A DNA stretch of 64,000 bases from Streptomyces sp. NBC_00820 (GTDB taxonomy: Bacteria; Actinomycetota; Actinomycetes; Streptomycetales; Streptomycetaceae): positions 186,001-250,000 of the forward strand of contig NZ_CP108882.1 of assembly GCF_036347055.1 (NCBI RefSeq). The letters run 5' to 3'. Below the pieces are notes generated by a model, which was not told the DNA's origin, did no database searches, and saw only the letters and a list, made by a program, of their open reading frames with translations. Position numbers and translations under genes: made by a program. Below are positions 44,466-54,406 of the stretch, one piece after another; position 1 is the stretch's first letter, and every line of letters begins with the position of its first letter.

Positions 44466-44845
44466 TCGCGCTCGCGGAACCCTCGGTCAGGCAGAGGTCA
44501 GGTACCGGCCCGCCGGTGCCTACCCCGGTTACCTCTACAGCGACCTCGCGTCCCTCTGCGAACGCTGCGGCAGACTCAAGGGCCGCCCGGGGCCGGTGAC
44601 CGTCCTGTCGGTGCTCACCATGCCCGCGGGTGACATCACCCGTGCCGAACCGGGCCGGCCAGGAAGGGCCACCGGGATCGGCCCGACGACCGATGGGCAC
44701 TGGCACATCAGCCGTACCGAGGCCTTCAATGGAATCGGCGACGGCACTCCTCCACGCCGCCGCAGCAAGGAGGCAAGGGCGATGTCCACTCCCGCATCGA
44801 CGAAGAACAGCGACCATGCCGCCCTGTCGGTGATCGGAGGCAGCC
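44466..44845. other. Intergenic between osdR and the universal stress protein
   Basis: No supported gene. Short open frames (for example starting at 44596) lack homology. Confidence 0.4.
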
Positions 44846-45736
44846 GTGTCCCGGCCCGGTGACCGCCGGCCGATCGTGGTGGGCGTCGATCCCGACCCCG
44901 CTCACCGGATGGCGCTGGCCTGGGCGGCCGACGAGGCCACGCGCCGTCGGCTGCCGTTGCGTCCGGTCCTCGTCGAGGGCGTGCCGACCAGGGGCTACGG
45001 AAGGGGGGAGATCCCTCCGTCCTGGGAGGAGTGGAACCAGGCCCTGCACAAGGCCGGGAAGCGGGCACTCGAAGAGACCGCGGAGTTCGTCGCGGCGAAG
45101 CACCCACAGCTCGAGGTGGACACGCTCCTCGCGGAGGGCGATCCCGTGTGGGTGCTGCGCGAGCAGAGCCGCGACGCCACGGCTGTCGTGCTGGGCTCAC
45201 GACACCTGAGCCGGGCCCAGGAGGTGTTCGGCTCCGCCTCGGTCGCGGTGCCCGTCATGGCCCATGCGCACTGTCCTGTGGTCGTCGTCCCCGAGCCGGA
45301 ACACGTCAGCCAGGAACCCGAGCGCCCCGAGTACTACGTCGTCGGGGTCGACGGCAGCGAACACTCCGCCGCGGCGGTCGACGTGGCGTTCGAGGAGGCC
45401 GCCCTGCGTGGTGCCGAGCTGCGAGCCCTGTTCGTCTGGCAGCCCGGGATGCTCAGGGTCTTCGACGAACACGGGCCGCAGCAGGAGTGCCGCCGGATGC
45501 TCTCCGAGATCGTGGCCGGCCGCCGCGCCCGCTACCCCGAAGTCGACCTGCGCCACGAACTGGTCGTCGGGCATCCCGTGCAGGTGCTCACCGAGGCCTC
45601 GGCCCACGCGCTGGGCCTGGTGGTGGGCACCCGAGGGCGCGGGGGCTTCACCGGCATGCTGCTGGGCTCGGTCAGCCAGGGCGTGCTGCACCACGCTCGT
45701 TGCCCCGTCATCGCCGTCCCGTACACGGCCGCGTAG
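44846..45736 (+). CDS. Tandem universal stress protein
   Basis: A 296-residue protein from GTG 44846 (GGAGG spaced five bases) with two Usp domains. Domain 1: IVVGVDPDPAHRMALAWAAD. Domain 2: VVGVDGSEHSAAAVDVAFEE and the ATP-binding end VVGTRGRGGFTGMLLGSVSQ. Domain 2 keeps the G-x2-G-x9-G-S motif; the matching end of domain 1 (LGSRHLSRAQEVFGSASVAV) has lost the second Gly, so only one domain is likely to bind ATP. Tandem Usp proteins are hallmark DosR/Osd regulon members. Confidence 0.93.
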   Translation: MSRPGDRRPIVVGVDPDPAHRMALAWAADEATRRRLPLRPVLVEGVPTRGYGRGEIPPSWEEWNQALHKAGKRALEETAEFVAAKHPQLEVDTLLAEGDPVWVLREQSRDATAVVLGSRHLSRAQEVFGSASVAVPVMAHAHCPVVVVPEPEHVSQEPERPEYYVVGVDGSEHSAAAVDVAFEEAALRGAELRALFVWQPGMLRVFDEHGPQQECRRMLSEIVAGRRARYPEVDLRHELVVGHPVQVLTEASAHALGLVVGTRGRGGFTGMLLGSVSQGVLHHARCPVIAVPYTAA

Positions 45737-45919
45737 GCGACCGCGGCCGTCACGGTCCACCCGGCCCCGCGTCAGGCCCGTATGGCCCCTGCCCGTAGCG
45801 GTGCGCGAAGCCCACGCTGGAGACCGGATCCGGAGCGACGTACTCGGCCTGTCGTCCGCGGCGCCGGCCGCGGTCTAGCTGACCGAGGCCGGCGCACCTG
45901 GCAGCGAAGGGAAGCCACC

Positions 45920-46909
45920 GTGTCTGCAGAACCCTTTGACGAGGACACCATCACAGGGCTCGTGGCGGACGCCACAGCGGCCCCCTCGCTGCACAACGCA
46001 CAGCCCTGGAGATTCCGTTACCTGGGGGGCGTCGGCGTCCTGCGCCTGTACGCCGACCTGAAACGTGCCCTGCCGCGCACCGACCCGGAGAGGCGGGGTC
46101 TGCATCTGGGCTGCGGTGCCGCGCTGCTCAACCTGCGCGTGTCAGCCGCCGCCGCAGGGCTGGCGCCGGTCGTCCGGCTGCTCCCGGACCCGGCCGACCC
46201 CGGGTTCCTCGCCGAGGTGCACCTGCGCGCCACCGCACCCCCCGACCAGGCGCTCGCCCTGCTGCACCCCGCGATCCACCGCCGTCACTCCAGCCGCCAC
46301 CCCTACCGCGACGAGGAAATCCCCGCCACGGTACGGGAGCACCTGTGCGGCGCTGCCCGCGCCGAGGGTGCGCAGCTGCTGTTCCCCGGCGCCTGGCACG
46401 TGCGGTCGATCCTGGAGCTGGTGTGGGACGCCGAGGGGCAGGAGGCGGAGGACGCCGGAGTGCGCGGCGAAACCGCGCAGTGGGCACGGACGGAACCGTC
46501 GGGGACCGCTGAGGCGCCTGACGGGATCCCCGCCGAGGCGTTCGGCCCACGGCAGCGCGGTACCGCCGCCCCCGTGCGTGACTTCGCCGTCGGACGCCCG
46601 ATGCCGGGCCGCCCGTGGGCGTCCTTCGAGAAGAACCCACAGATCGCGATTCTGGGCACAGCCCGTGACGGGCCGGCGGAATGGCTTCGCGCCGGACAGG
46701 CACTGGAACGGGTCCTGCTCCGGGCCACCACGGACGGGCTGGTCGCCTCAGTGACCTCCCAGCCGCTGGAATGGCCGGAACTCAGGTGGGTGGCTCGCGA
46801 CCCGGTCTCGTCCATGGCCCACGTACAGATGGTGCTCCGGCTCGGCTACGGCCCCCAAGGCCACCCGAGCCCGCGCCGGCCGGTGAACGAAGTGCTCGAC
46901 ATCGTCTGA
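45920..46909 (+). CDS. Acg-type nitroreductase-family protein
   Basis: A 329-residue protein from GTG 45920 (AAGGGAAG upstream). The first half begins with APSLHNAQPWRFRYLGGVGV, typical of Acg/Rv2032 proteins that carry two nitroreductase-like halves and bind FMN in a lidded pocket. Further marks: HRRHSSRHPYRDEEIPATVR, EKNPQIAILGTARDGPAEWL, ASVTSQPLEWPELRW. Acg proteins belong to the DosR regulon and seem to sequester flavin rather than turn over. Located 183 bp after the Usp gene. Confidence 0.9.
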   Translation: MSAEPFDEDTITGLVADATAAPSLHNAQPWRFRYLGGVGVLRLYADLKRALPRTDPERRGLHLGCGAALLNLRVSAAAAGLAPVVRLLPDPADPGFLAEVHLRATAPPDQALALLHPAIHRRHSSRHPYRDEEIPATVREHLCGAARAEGAQLLFPGAWHVRSILELVWDAEGQEAEDAGVRGETAQWARTEPSGTAEAPDGIPAEAFGPRQRGTAAPVRDFAVGRPMPGRPWASFEKNPQIAILGTARDGPAEWLRAGQALERVLLRATTDGLVASVTSQPLEWPELRWVARDPVSSMAHVQMVLRLGYGPQGHPSPRRPVNEVLDIV

Positions 46910-46946
46910 GCAATGGCATGGCCCGAGCAACGACGGAGGCAGCACC

Positions 46947-47225
46947 ATGAAGGTCTCCGAGGTGACGACCGCCCCTCCCGTGTGCGTCGCGGGCAGCGTC
47001 TCCCCTGTGGACGACCTCCAGGTGGCCCACCTGACGTTCCGCCGCGCCGGTGTGCGACGCCTTCCGGTCCTCGACGGTGGCCGGGTGGTCGGCGTCCTGA
47101 CCACCGACGACCTGTTCCTGGACGTATTCCGGCGGCCGGCCGACCTGCTGGGACCGGCTGCCCGGAGCGTGATGCAAGAGCCGCCCGGGCCGCCTTCGGC
47201 ACGCGGCGGTCCGTATGAGCCCTGA
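46947..47225 (+). CDS. Short CBS-domain protein
   Basis: A 92-residue protein from ATG 46947 (GGAGGCAGC upstream). It has one recognisable CBS repeat (VSEVTTAPPVCVAGSVSPVD, FRRAGVRRLPVLDGGRVVGV, LTTDDLFLDVF). Two CBS repeats normally form a functional pair, so this would need to dimerise, or it has lost the second. It sits 37 bp after the nitroreductase and is probably cotranscribed. Confidence 0.8.
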   Translation: MKVSEVTTAPPVCVAGSVSPVDDLQVAHLTFRRAGVRRLPVLDGGRVVGVLTTDDLFLDVFRRPADLLGPAARSVMQEPPGPPSARGGPYEP

Positions 47226-47405
47226 ACCGGCCCGGCGGGGAACGGCCGCGCTGCGCGAGGCGCCCCGCCACGGACGCCGGCGTGCGACGGGCGTCCCACG
47301 TGCCAAACCCCGAGGTGAGGCTTCTGCCGGGCGACGAACTCCTGCGGCACCGTGCCCCGCGTGGCAGGTTGGACACATCACCATTCTGAGGAGAGGGCGG
47401 CGATC

Positions 47406-48311
47406 ATGCGAGCTCACCTCGGCGACCAGCTCGTCGTCGAAAGCCGGGCGACCGGCGCCGGCAGGCGCGACGGCGAGATCGTCGGACTCCACCACGAGGA
47501 CGGAACACCCCCCTACGATGTGCGCTGGTCGGACACGGACGAGGTGACGCTCGTGTTCCCCGGGCCCGACGCACACATCAGCCACCTCCAGACCGCGCGA
47601 GAAGCACAGCCGGACACGGGTGAGGCGGGGACCATGTCCACAACCGCCCCACCGCGCGAGGCGGCCAACCCCGGCGACATCGGCCGCCGCGTGGCCCTCG
47701 AGCGCCGGCGACAGGGAGTCAGCATGGAGGAGGCAGCCCGCCGCGCCCGGATGTCGCCCGACTATCTCGCCTACCTCGAGGAACAGCCGGCGGACCCGAC
47801 TTCGTCCACTCTCATCAGGCTGGCCGGCGCACTGGGAACCACGGTCGCCGCTCTGCGCGGCGGCGGCATCGATCTCCCACCGGGCCAGGGACACGCACTG
47901 CTGCACCCTCGGCTGAGGGACCTCGGCCCGGAGGAATGCCGCACCCTGCTCTCCACGCACGGCGTGGGACGCGTCGCGGTACGGACGTCCGACGGCCGCC
48001 CGGCGGTCGTCCCGGTCAACTACGAGGTCATCGACGACGCCATCGTCTTCCGGACCGATCCGGGCTCCGTGACCGCAGCGGCCGCGGGCAAGGAGGTCGC
48101 ATTCGAGGTCGACCACGTGGACGAAGCCCTGAGTCAGGGCTGGAGCGTACTCGCCGTCGGTCCCGCGAGTGTGGTGACGGAGCCCGACGCCGTACGCAGG
48201 CTCACCCAGCATGCCCACACCACGCCGTGGGCGGGCGGTGAGCGCGAGATGTGGGTGTCGATCAGGCCCGCGAGCCTCACGGGCCGCCGGATCACTCCGG
48301 CCGATCAGTAG
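47406..48311 (+). CDS. DUF1918 - XRE HTH - PNPOx fusion protein
   Basis: A 301-residue protein from ATG 47406 (GAGGAGAGG upstream). Residues 1-60 are a DUF1918 domain (RAHLGDQLVVESRATGAGRR, DGEIVGLHHEDGTPPYDVRW, DEVTLVFPGPDAHISH). Residues about 88-150 are an XRE HTH (IGRRVALERRRQGVSMEEAA, MSPDYLAYLEEQP). The rest is a PNPOx-like barrel (PEECRTLLSTHGVGRVAVRT, VVPVNYEVIDDAIVFRTD, VAFEVDHVDEALSQGWSVLA). DUF1918 is normally an independent protein of about 60 residues. An internal ATG at 47635 could give the HTH-PNPOx part alone, like the paralogue at 40466. Confidence 0.85.
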   Translation: MRAHLGDQLVVESRATGAGRRDGEIVGLHHEDGTPPYDVRWSDTDEVTLVFPGPDAHISHLQTAREAQPDTGEAGTMSTTAPPREAANPGDIGRRVALERRRQGVSMEEAARRARMSPDYLAYLEEQPADPTSSTLIRLAGALGTTVAALRGGGIDLPPGQGHALLHPRLRDLGPEECRTLLSTHGVGRVAVRTSDGRPAVVPVNYEVIDDAIVFRTDPGSVTAAAAGKEVAFEVDHVDEALSQGWSVLAVGPASVVTEPDAVRRLTQHAHTTPWAGGEREMWVSIRPASLTGRRITPADQ

Positions 48312-48327
48312 GCGGACAGGCCGGCGG

Positions 48328-50727
48328 ATGTCGGAATGGACATGGGAGTGGACGGGCTACGACCCCACCGCCGAACAGTTGCGTGAATCTCTCTGCACAC
48401 TGGGCAACGGCTACTTCGCCACGCGGGGCGCGCTGCCGGAGTGCCGGGCCGACCTGGTGCACTACCCGGGAACCTACGCGGCCGGGTGCTACGACCGCCT
48501 GGATTCGACCGTGGCGGGGCGCCGGGTGGTGAACGAGGATCTGGTCAATCTCCCGAACTGGCTGCTTCTCCGGTTCCGTCTGCGCCGCGCCGAGGGCACG
48601 TGGGGCCCGTGGTTCTCTCCCAGCACGCACTCCCTCCTGGACCACCGCCACACCCTGGATCTGCGCCGTGCCACCCTCACCAGGTCTTTCCGTCACCGGA
48701 CCGGCGAGACGGGTGTGCTCGGCGTGGAACAGACCCGTCTGGTGCACATGGGGGATCCTCACCTGGCCGCGCTTCGGACGGTCTTCACCGCCGAGGGCTG
48801 GTCCGGAGAGATCGAGATCGAGAGCTGTCTCGACGGTGAAGTGATCAACGGCAATGTGCACCGCTACCGCGCGCTCAGTCACCGCCATGTGACCCGGGTG
48901 CGGACGGGCGCACAGGAGCCTCACACGGTCTGGCTGAGCTGTCGCACCAGCACGTCGGACATCGCTGTCGCCCTGGCTGCCCGGACAAAGGTGGTCTCCG
49001 ACCGGCCCCCGTCGTCGGAGCTTCGTCCTGGCCGCCACCGTGCCACTCATCGCCTCGTGATCCCGGCCGTCCCGGGCCGTCCCGTCACCGTGGAGAAGAC
49101 CGTGGCACTCCACACCTCACGGGACACAGCGATCAGCGACCCCCTCGGCGAAGCGGTCGACCGGGTGTCAAACGCGGCGGACTTCCCCACTCTCCTGGAC
49201 TCCCATACCGCCGCGTGGGAGCAGTTGTGGCGGCGAGCGGACATCCAGGTGTCCGGCGAGGCCGGCCGCACTCTGCGATTCCATCTCTTCCATGTCCTGC
49301 AGACGCTGTCACCGCACACCGCGGATCTTGACGTGGGCGTCCCGGCCCGGGGACTGCACGGCGAGGCGTACCGGGGTCATGTCTTCTGGGACGAGCTCTT
49401 CGTCCTGCCGTATCTCAACCTCCACTTCCCGGAGGTCTCCCGGGCGCTGCTCAACTACCGCCACCGGCGCCTCCCGCGGGCCTGCCGGGCGGCCGCCGCG
49501 GCCGGCCGGGCCGGGGCCATGTACCCGTGGCAGAGCGGCAGCGACGGCCGTGAGGAGTCCCAGGAGTGGCATCTCAATCCCCGCTCGGGCCGTTGGCTGC
49601 CGGACCACTCCCGGCTTCAGCACCACGTGGGCTCGGCGATCGCCTACAACGTGTGGCAGTACTGCGAGGCCACCGGCGACACGGAGTACCTGCACACCAA
49701 GGGCGCGGAGATGCTGCTGCAGATCGCCCGCTTCTGGGCGGACCTCGCCGTCCTCGACACCGCCACGGGCCGCTACCGGATCCGCGGGGTGGTCGGCCCC
49801 GACGAGTACCACGACAGCTACCCGGGTGCCGAGTCGCCGGGACTGGACGACAACACGTACACCAATGTCACCGCCGCCTGGGTCCTCACCCGCACGCTGG
49901 AACTCCTGCGGCGCCTTCCCGCATGGCGTCGCGAGGAACTGTTCCAGCGGGTCCGGCTGGGAGCTGAGGAAGTGCCCAAGTGGGAGGAGGTCTCGCGTCG
50001 GTTGCGGGTGCCCTTCCACCAGGGCGTCATCAGCCAGTTCGACGGCTACGACAACCTCGCCGAACTCGACTGGGACGCCTACCGCGCGCGCTACGGCACC
50101 TTCCGGCGGCTGGACCGGATCCTCGAGTCCGAGGGCGACACGGTCAACCGTTTCAAGGCGTCCAAGCAGGCCGACGTCCTCATGCTCGGCTACCTGTTCT
50201 CGCCCGCCGAGCTGCGGGCTCTGTTCCGGCGTCTCGGCTACGACCTGGACGACGACATCTGGCGCAGAACCGTGGACTACTACCTGCGGCGCACCAGCCA
50301 CGGCTCCACCCTCAGCGAACTCGTCCACGGCCTGGTCCTCGCCAAAGCCAGACGGGCCGAGGCATGGCAGTACGTCCACGACGCCCTGGAAGCGGACATC
50401 GCCGACATCCAGGGCGGCACGACAGGCGAGGGCGTCCATCTCGGGGCCATGGCCGGGACCCTCGACCTGGTGCAACGCGGCCTGACGGGACTGGAGACGC
50501 GCGAGGACGCCCTGTGGCTGCACCCGGTGCCTCTCCCCACGCTCTCGGAATACGGTTTCACGATGCACTATCGCGGTCACTGGGGCATTCGTGTACGGCG
50601 CCGCGGGGGTCAGTTGGAGATCGCCGTCCCGGACTCGGACGAGTCGTCGATCCGAGTCGTACTGGCCGACCGTGCGGTGACCGTCGCCCCCGGGGAGACG
50701 TGCGTGCTCGTGCTGCCGGAGGAGTGA
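48328..50727 (+). CDS. GH65 glycoside phosphorylase/hydrolase (trehalose/kojibiose/maltose phosphorylase type)
   Basis: A 799-residue (alpha/alpha)6-barrel enzyme from ATG 48328, 16 bp after the previous stop. N-terminal beta-sandwich: ESLCTLGNGYFATRGALPEC, VNLPNWLLLRFRL. Catalytic barrel: GHVFWDELFVLPYLNLHFPE, GAMYPWQSGSDGREESQEWH and the general acid Glu in RGVVGPDEYHDSYPG. The anion-binding block KASKQADVLMLGYLF and RRTSHGSTLSELVHGLVLAK favour a phosphorylase. It would release beta-glucose-1-phosphate; the HAD protein at 32861 could be the mutase. Exact disaccharide unknown. Confidence 0.92.
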   Translation: MSEWTWEWTGYDPTAEQLRESLCTLGNGYFATRGALPECRADLVHYPGTYAAGCYDRLDSTVAGRRVVNEDLVNLPNWLLLRFRLRRAEGTWGPWFSPSTHSLLDHRHTLDLRRATLTRSFRHRTGETGVLGVEQTRLVHMGDPHLAALRTVFTAEGWSGEIEIESCLDGEVINGNVHRYRALSHRHVTRVRTGAQEPHTVWLSCRTSTSDIAVALAARTKVVSDRPPSSELRPGRHRATHRLVIPAVPGRPVTVEKTVALHTSRDTAISDPLGEAVDRVSNAADFPTLLDSHTAAWEQLWRRADIQVSGEAGRTLRFHLFHVLQTLSPHTADLDVGVPARGLHGEAYRGHVFWDELFVLPYLNLHFPEVSRALLNYRHRRLPRACRAAAAAGRAGAMYPWQSGSDGREESQEWHLNPRSGRWLPDHSRLQHHVGSAIAYNVWQYCEATGDTEYLHTKGAEMLLQIARFWADLAVLDTATGRYRIRGVVGPDEYHDSYPGAESPGLDDNTYTNVTAAWVLTRTLELLRRLPAWRREELFQRVRLGAEEVPKWEEVSRRLRVPFHQGVISQFDGYDNLAELDWDAYRARYGTFRRLDRILESEGDTVNRFKASKQADVLMLGYLFSPAELRALFRRLGYDLDDDIWRRTVDYYLRRTSHGSTLSELVHGLVLAKARRAEAWQYVHDALEADIADIQGGTTGEGVHLGAMAGTLDLVQRGLTGLETREDALWLHPVPLPTLSEYGFTMHYRGHWGIRVRRRGGQLEIAVPDSDESSIRVVLADRAVTVAPGETCVLVLPEE

Positions 50728-50839
50728 CCGACACCGCCTCTGCGCGAGACGGTACGGGAGGCAACCGACGACCTCGTGCACGGCTGAACTCATCGCAGAG
50801 AGAGCCGGATCCCGTCGCCATGGCCGCGTGGATCGGTGA

Positions 50840-51583
50840 TCACTCAGCGGTGAGGGCCGACGGCGGAAAGTCCCTGCTCGCCCGGACCGAACCGTCGTCC
50901 GAGACGGTGAGGAGGGCGTAGCCGGGCTGCGAGGCGATCCATTCGTGCGCTTCGCCGGCTCCCAGCACGACCGCCGCCGTCGCGAACACGTCGGCCCACA
51001 CCAGCGTGGGGCCCGTGACCGTGGCGGAGAGCAGGCCCCGTGCCGGCCGTCCGGTACGTGGGTCGCTGATGTGGCCGCCCCGCTCTGTCGTGCCGGAGGT
51101 GGCGACGGCGATGTCGCGGCCCTCGACGCACGTCAGCAGGTGCCCGGGGCGCCGGGGGTCGCTGATGCCGATCCGCCACACGCCCGTGCTCCCCGCCCGC
51201 ACGTCGCCGCCGGCGTTCACGCACACGTCCGCGGCTCCCGCCTCCCGCAGAAGGCGCCACGCGCGTTCTGCCGCCCAGCCCTTGACGAGCCCGCAGGGGT
51301 CAGGCGCACCGTCCGCCCAGACGTCGAAGGCCCCCCGGGTGCGACTGTGTGCCGTCTCGCACAGCTCCAGCACGTGCCGTACCTGAGGGGGCACCGTGTC
51401 GCGCCGGACCTCGCCGCGGCGCAGGCGGCTGATCACGCTGTCGGTGCGGAAAGGCGAGTACACCCGGTCGGCATCGTGGAGGAGGCGCACGGCGCGGGTC
51501 AGGGCACCCCGCAGACCGGGGGTGGGCGCGTGGCGGAGGTCGAACGAGACGACCGTGCCCATGACCTCCTCGGTGTGCCGCAT
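50840..51583 (-). CDS. apbE: ApbE-family FAD:protein FMN transferase
   Basis: A protein of 247 residues from ATG 51583 (GTG 51604, overlapping the upstream gene, also possible). ApbE covalently attaches FMN to a Thr/Ser of target proteins outside the membrane. Marks: EVMGTVVSFDLRH, ADRVYSPFRTDSVISRLRRG, FDVWADGAPDPCGLVKGWAA, VNAGGDVRAG, and the metal-site block HISDPRTGRPARGLLSATV. No signal peptide is obvious. The substrate is encoded directly upstream. Confidence 0.92.
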   Translation of the reverse strand: MRHTEEVMGTVVSFDLRHAPTPGLRGALTRAVRLLHDADRVYSPFRTDSVISRLRRGEVRRDTVPPQVRHVLELCETAHSRTRGAFDVWADGAPDPCGLVKGWAAERAWRLLREAGAADVCVNAGGDVRAGSTGVWRIGISDPRRPGHLLTCVEGRDIAVATSGTTERGGHISDPRTGRPARGLLSATVTGPTLVWADVFATAAVVLGAGEAHEWIASQPGYALLTVSDDGSVRASRDFPPSALTAE

Positions 51584-51596
51584 CCGCTCGTCCGCC

Positions 51597-52025
51597 TCAG
51601 CCACTCGCCTTGTCCAGGGCGCTCTGCAGGGAACGGACGTACCCGCCGCTCGTGTATGTCGCTCCCGAGACGGCGTCGATGCGGGCGCTCTGTGCGTCGA
51701 GCGCCTCACCGGTCAGGCGCGGCACCGCGTAGGAGGCGATCTCGCGGTCCCGCGGATTGCCGTCCGGCGTGCGCAGTGCGGTCACACCCGTGAGCCTTCC
51801 GCCCCGCAGGGTGATCCGCACCTGAACGGGTCCGTAGGGAGTGTCGACCGTGTCGCCCGTGTAGACGCCCGAGGGGTTCGCGGTGGTGCCGTGTCCCTGC
51901 AGCGGCGAGGTTCCGCCCGTGGGGCCGGCCGCCGCCGCGGGCGCGGGCGGCTGGTGCGGCTTGAGAGCGAGCAGCGTGGTGATGCCGGCCGCGGTGGCGG
52001 CGAAGGTGAACAGGGTACGGCGCAT
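51597..52025 (-). CDS. Exported FMN-binding domain protein (flavinylation substrate)
   Basis: A 142-residue protein from ATG 52025 (GGAG upstream). N-terminal MRRTLFTFAATAAGITTLLA is a signal peptide or anchor, followed by a Pro/Ala linker (KPHQPPAPAAAAGPTGG) and an FMN-binding domain (TVDTPYGPVQVRITLRGGRL). It carries the flavinylation motif DAVSGATYTSGGY near residue 118, where ApbE attaches FMN through a phosphoester to Thr. It sits between apbE and the transmembrane reductase and would carry electrons outside the membrane. Confidence 0.92.
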   Translation of the reverse strand: MRRTLFTFAATAAGITTLLALKPHQPPAPAAAAGPTGGTSPLQGHGTTANPSGVYTGDTVDTPYGPVQVRITLRGGRLTGVTALRTPDGNPRDREIASYAVPRLTGEALDAQSARIDAVSGATYTSGGYVRSLQSALDKASG

Positions 52026-52111
52026 GAAGGTCTCCGGCGGGAGGGTGGTGGAGGCAGGCACGAACCGGCCGACGCCCGGGAACGGGCTACGGGGACGCTG
52101 CCGGACAGGGC

Positions 52112-53488
52112 CTAGAAGGTGAACGACTCGCTGTGGATGCGGCGGGAGGGCACTCCTGCCGCCCGCAGGGCGTCGCGGGCGGCCTCGGCCATCCCCGGCG
52201 GTCCACACACGTAGCAGTCACGGGCACGGACGTCGGGGACCAGGGCCCGCAGGTTCCGCGCGTCGAGCGGGAGCCGGTAGCCCGCCGGTTCGCTCACCGA
52301 GAGGTGGAGCCGGGCGCCGCGAGTGGCCGCCAGCGTCTCCAGTTCGCCGCGCAGGACCAGGTCCTCGGGCCTGCGGGCCCAGTACAGCAGCACGGTGTCG
52401 CCGGGCAGCGTCTCGAACAGAACCCGCAGGGGCGTGATGCCGACACCCCCTGCCAGGAGCAGGCTCCCGGTACCGCGGGCGCGATCCGGCGTCAGCGCGC
52501 CGTACGGCCCCTCCGCCCAGACCCGGGTGCCGGGACGGAGCCGCGCCAGCTGGGCGCTGTGGTCGCCGGCGGCCTTGACCGTGATCCTCAGTCCACGGCC
52601 GTCGGCCGGCGCCGACAGCGAGTACGGCGAGGAGGTCCACCGCATGCCGGGCGCCATGAACCGCCAGCGCATGAACTGCCCGGGGCGCACGTGCAGCTCC
52701 TCCATGCGGTCGCCCGTGATGAGCACCGACACCACGCCCGGGCCCTCGGGCCTGACCTCGGCGACCCGCAGTCGGTGCCGGCGCGACAGACGCAGGGGTT
52801 CCAGCACGCGGAACCAGCAGATCAGTCCCGCGACACCGCCGTACAGGGCGTACCAGCATGCCTGGGCCGCGGGATGACCCACGAAGTCCGCCCCGGTCGA
52901 CAGTTGGTGCCCGAAGGCCAGGAACACGGCGGCGTAGGTGGCGAGATGGAGGTGGTACCACGTCTCGTGGCGCAGTCGGCGGCGTGCGGCCCGCGCGGAG
53001 ACGAAGGCGGTGACCAGGAAGATCACGAACGCGGCGAGCGCCTTGAGCATGTCCGGGTAGTGCAGCAAGACCTGACCTGCCTCGGTGACCGGCGACGTGC
53101 GACCGGTCAGGGCATAGCCCTCGATGATCAGCAGCAGGTGGGCCGTGACGAGCGTGATCGTGTACCTGCCGAGCCAGGCGTGCCACCGCGCCAGGCGGTC
53201 CGGACCGGCTGTGCGGTCCAGCCAGGGCATCCGGCTCATCAGCAGCACCACCAGCGCGCACAGGTATCCGGCCAGCAGCCCCGACAGGCGTCCCGCTCCC
53301 GTCAGCCAGCCCGGCAGACCCACCACGGTGGACGTGTCCGACCACCACAGCCCGAGTACGCCGATCCCCCCGGCCACGGCCGCCAGTCGTACCGACCAGA
53401 CGATCACCGCGACAGGCACGCCCCGCCGGCGGACCGGTCCTCGGTGATCGCGCGGCGCGCTGAGGAGTCGTATGCCGTCAGTGCTCAC
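52112..53488 (-). CDS. Ferric-reductase-like transmembrane flavoprotein
   Basis: A 458-residue protein from GTG 53488 (AAGGAG 10 bases upstream). Six N-terminal transmembrane helices with paired His for heme b (HAWLGRYTITLVTAHLLLII; HLHLATYAAVFLAFGHQLST), then an FAD/NAD(P)H reductase domain: HVRPGQFMRWRFMAPG, SPYSLSAPADGRGLRITVKA, LLAGGVGITPLRVLFETLPG, DCYVCGPPGMAEAARDALRA. Electrons from cytoplasmic NAD(P)H would cross through heme to the exported FMN protein encoded next. The end acceptor is unknown. Confidence 0.92.
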   Translation of the reverse strand: MSTDGIRLLSAPRDHRGPVRRRGVPVAVIVWSVRLAAVAGGIGVLGLWWSDTSTVVGLPGWLTGAGRLSGLLAGYLCALVVLLMSRMPWLDRTAGPDRLARWHAWLGRYTITLVTAHLLLIIEGYALTGRTSPVTEAGQVLLHYPDMLKALAAFVIFLVTAFVSARAARRRLRHETWYHLHLATYAAVFLAFGHQLSTGADFVGHPAAQACWYALYGGVAGLICWFRVLEPLRLSRRHRLRVAEVRPEGPGVVSVLITGDRMEELHVRPGQFMRWRFMAPGMRWTSSPYSLSAPADGRGLRITVKAAGDHSAQLARLRPGTRVWAEGPYGALTPDRARGTGSLLLAGGVGITPLRVLFETLPGDTVLLYWARRPEDLVLRGELETLAATRGARLHLSVSEPAGYRLPLDARNLRALVPDVRARDCYVCGPPGMAEAARDALRAAGVPSRRIHSESFTF

Positions 53489-53662
53489 GCTGTGGTGCTC
53501 CTTGCCCGCGGGGACCACCGCGCCGGGCGGCGCGATGAGAGCACCGTGGCCGAGCAGGCTCTGAAAACCCTCTGAACGGGGGCGATGACCGGGTGGTTCA
53601 GAGGAAACTCAGAGGATTCCCGTACGCGTGGGTCCTCACGCATGCCGCATGCTGGAGGCGCG

Positions 53663-54402
<740 letters not shown>

Positions 54403-54406
<4 letters not shown>

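Noticed and set aside
45774..45788. Fifth OsdR-type box (AGGCC-CGTAT-GGCCC) before the nitroreductase
   Set aside because: It lies 132 bp upstream, outside the 62-79 bp range of the others, and one arm position differs; too weak to call.
49309..50793. 494-residue open frame on the - strand
   Set aside because: Antisense shadow of the GH65 gene; no signature motifs or ribosome binding site.
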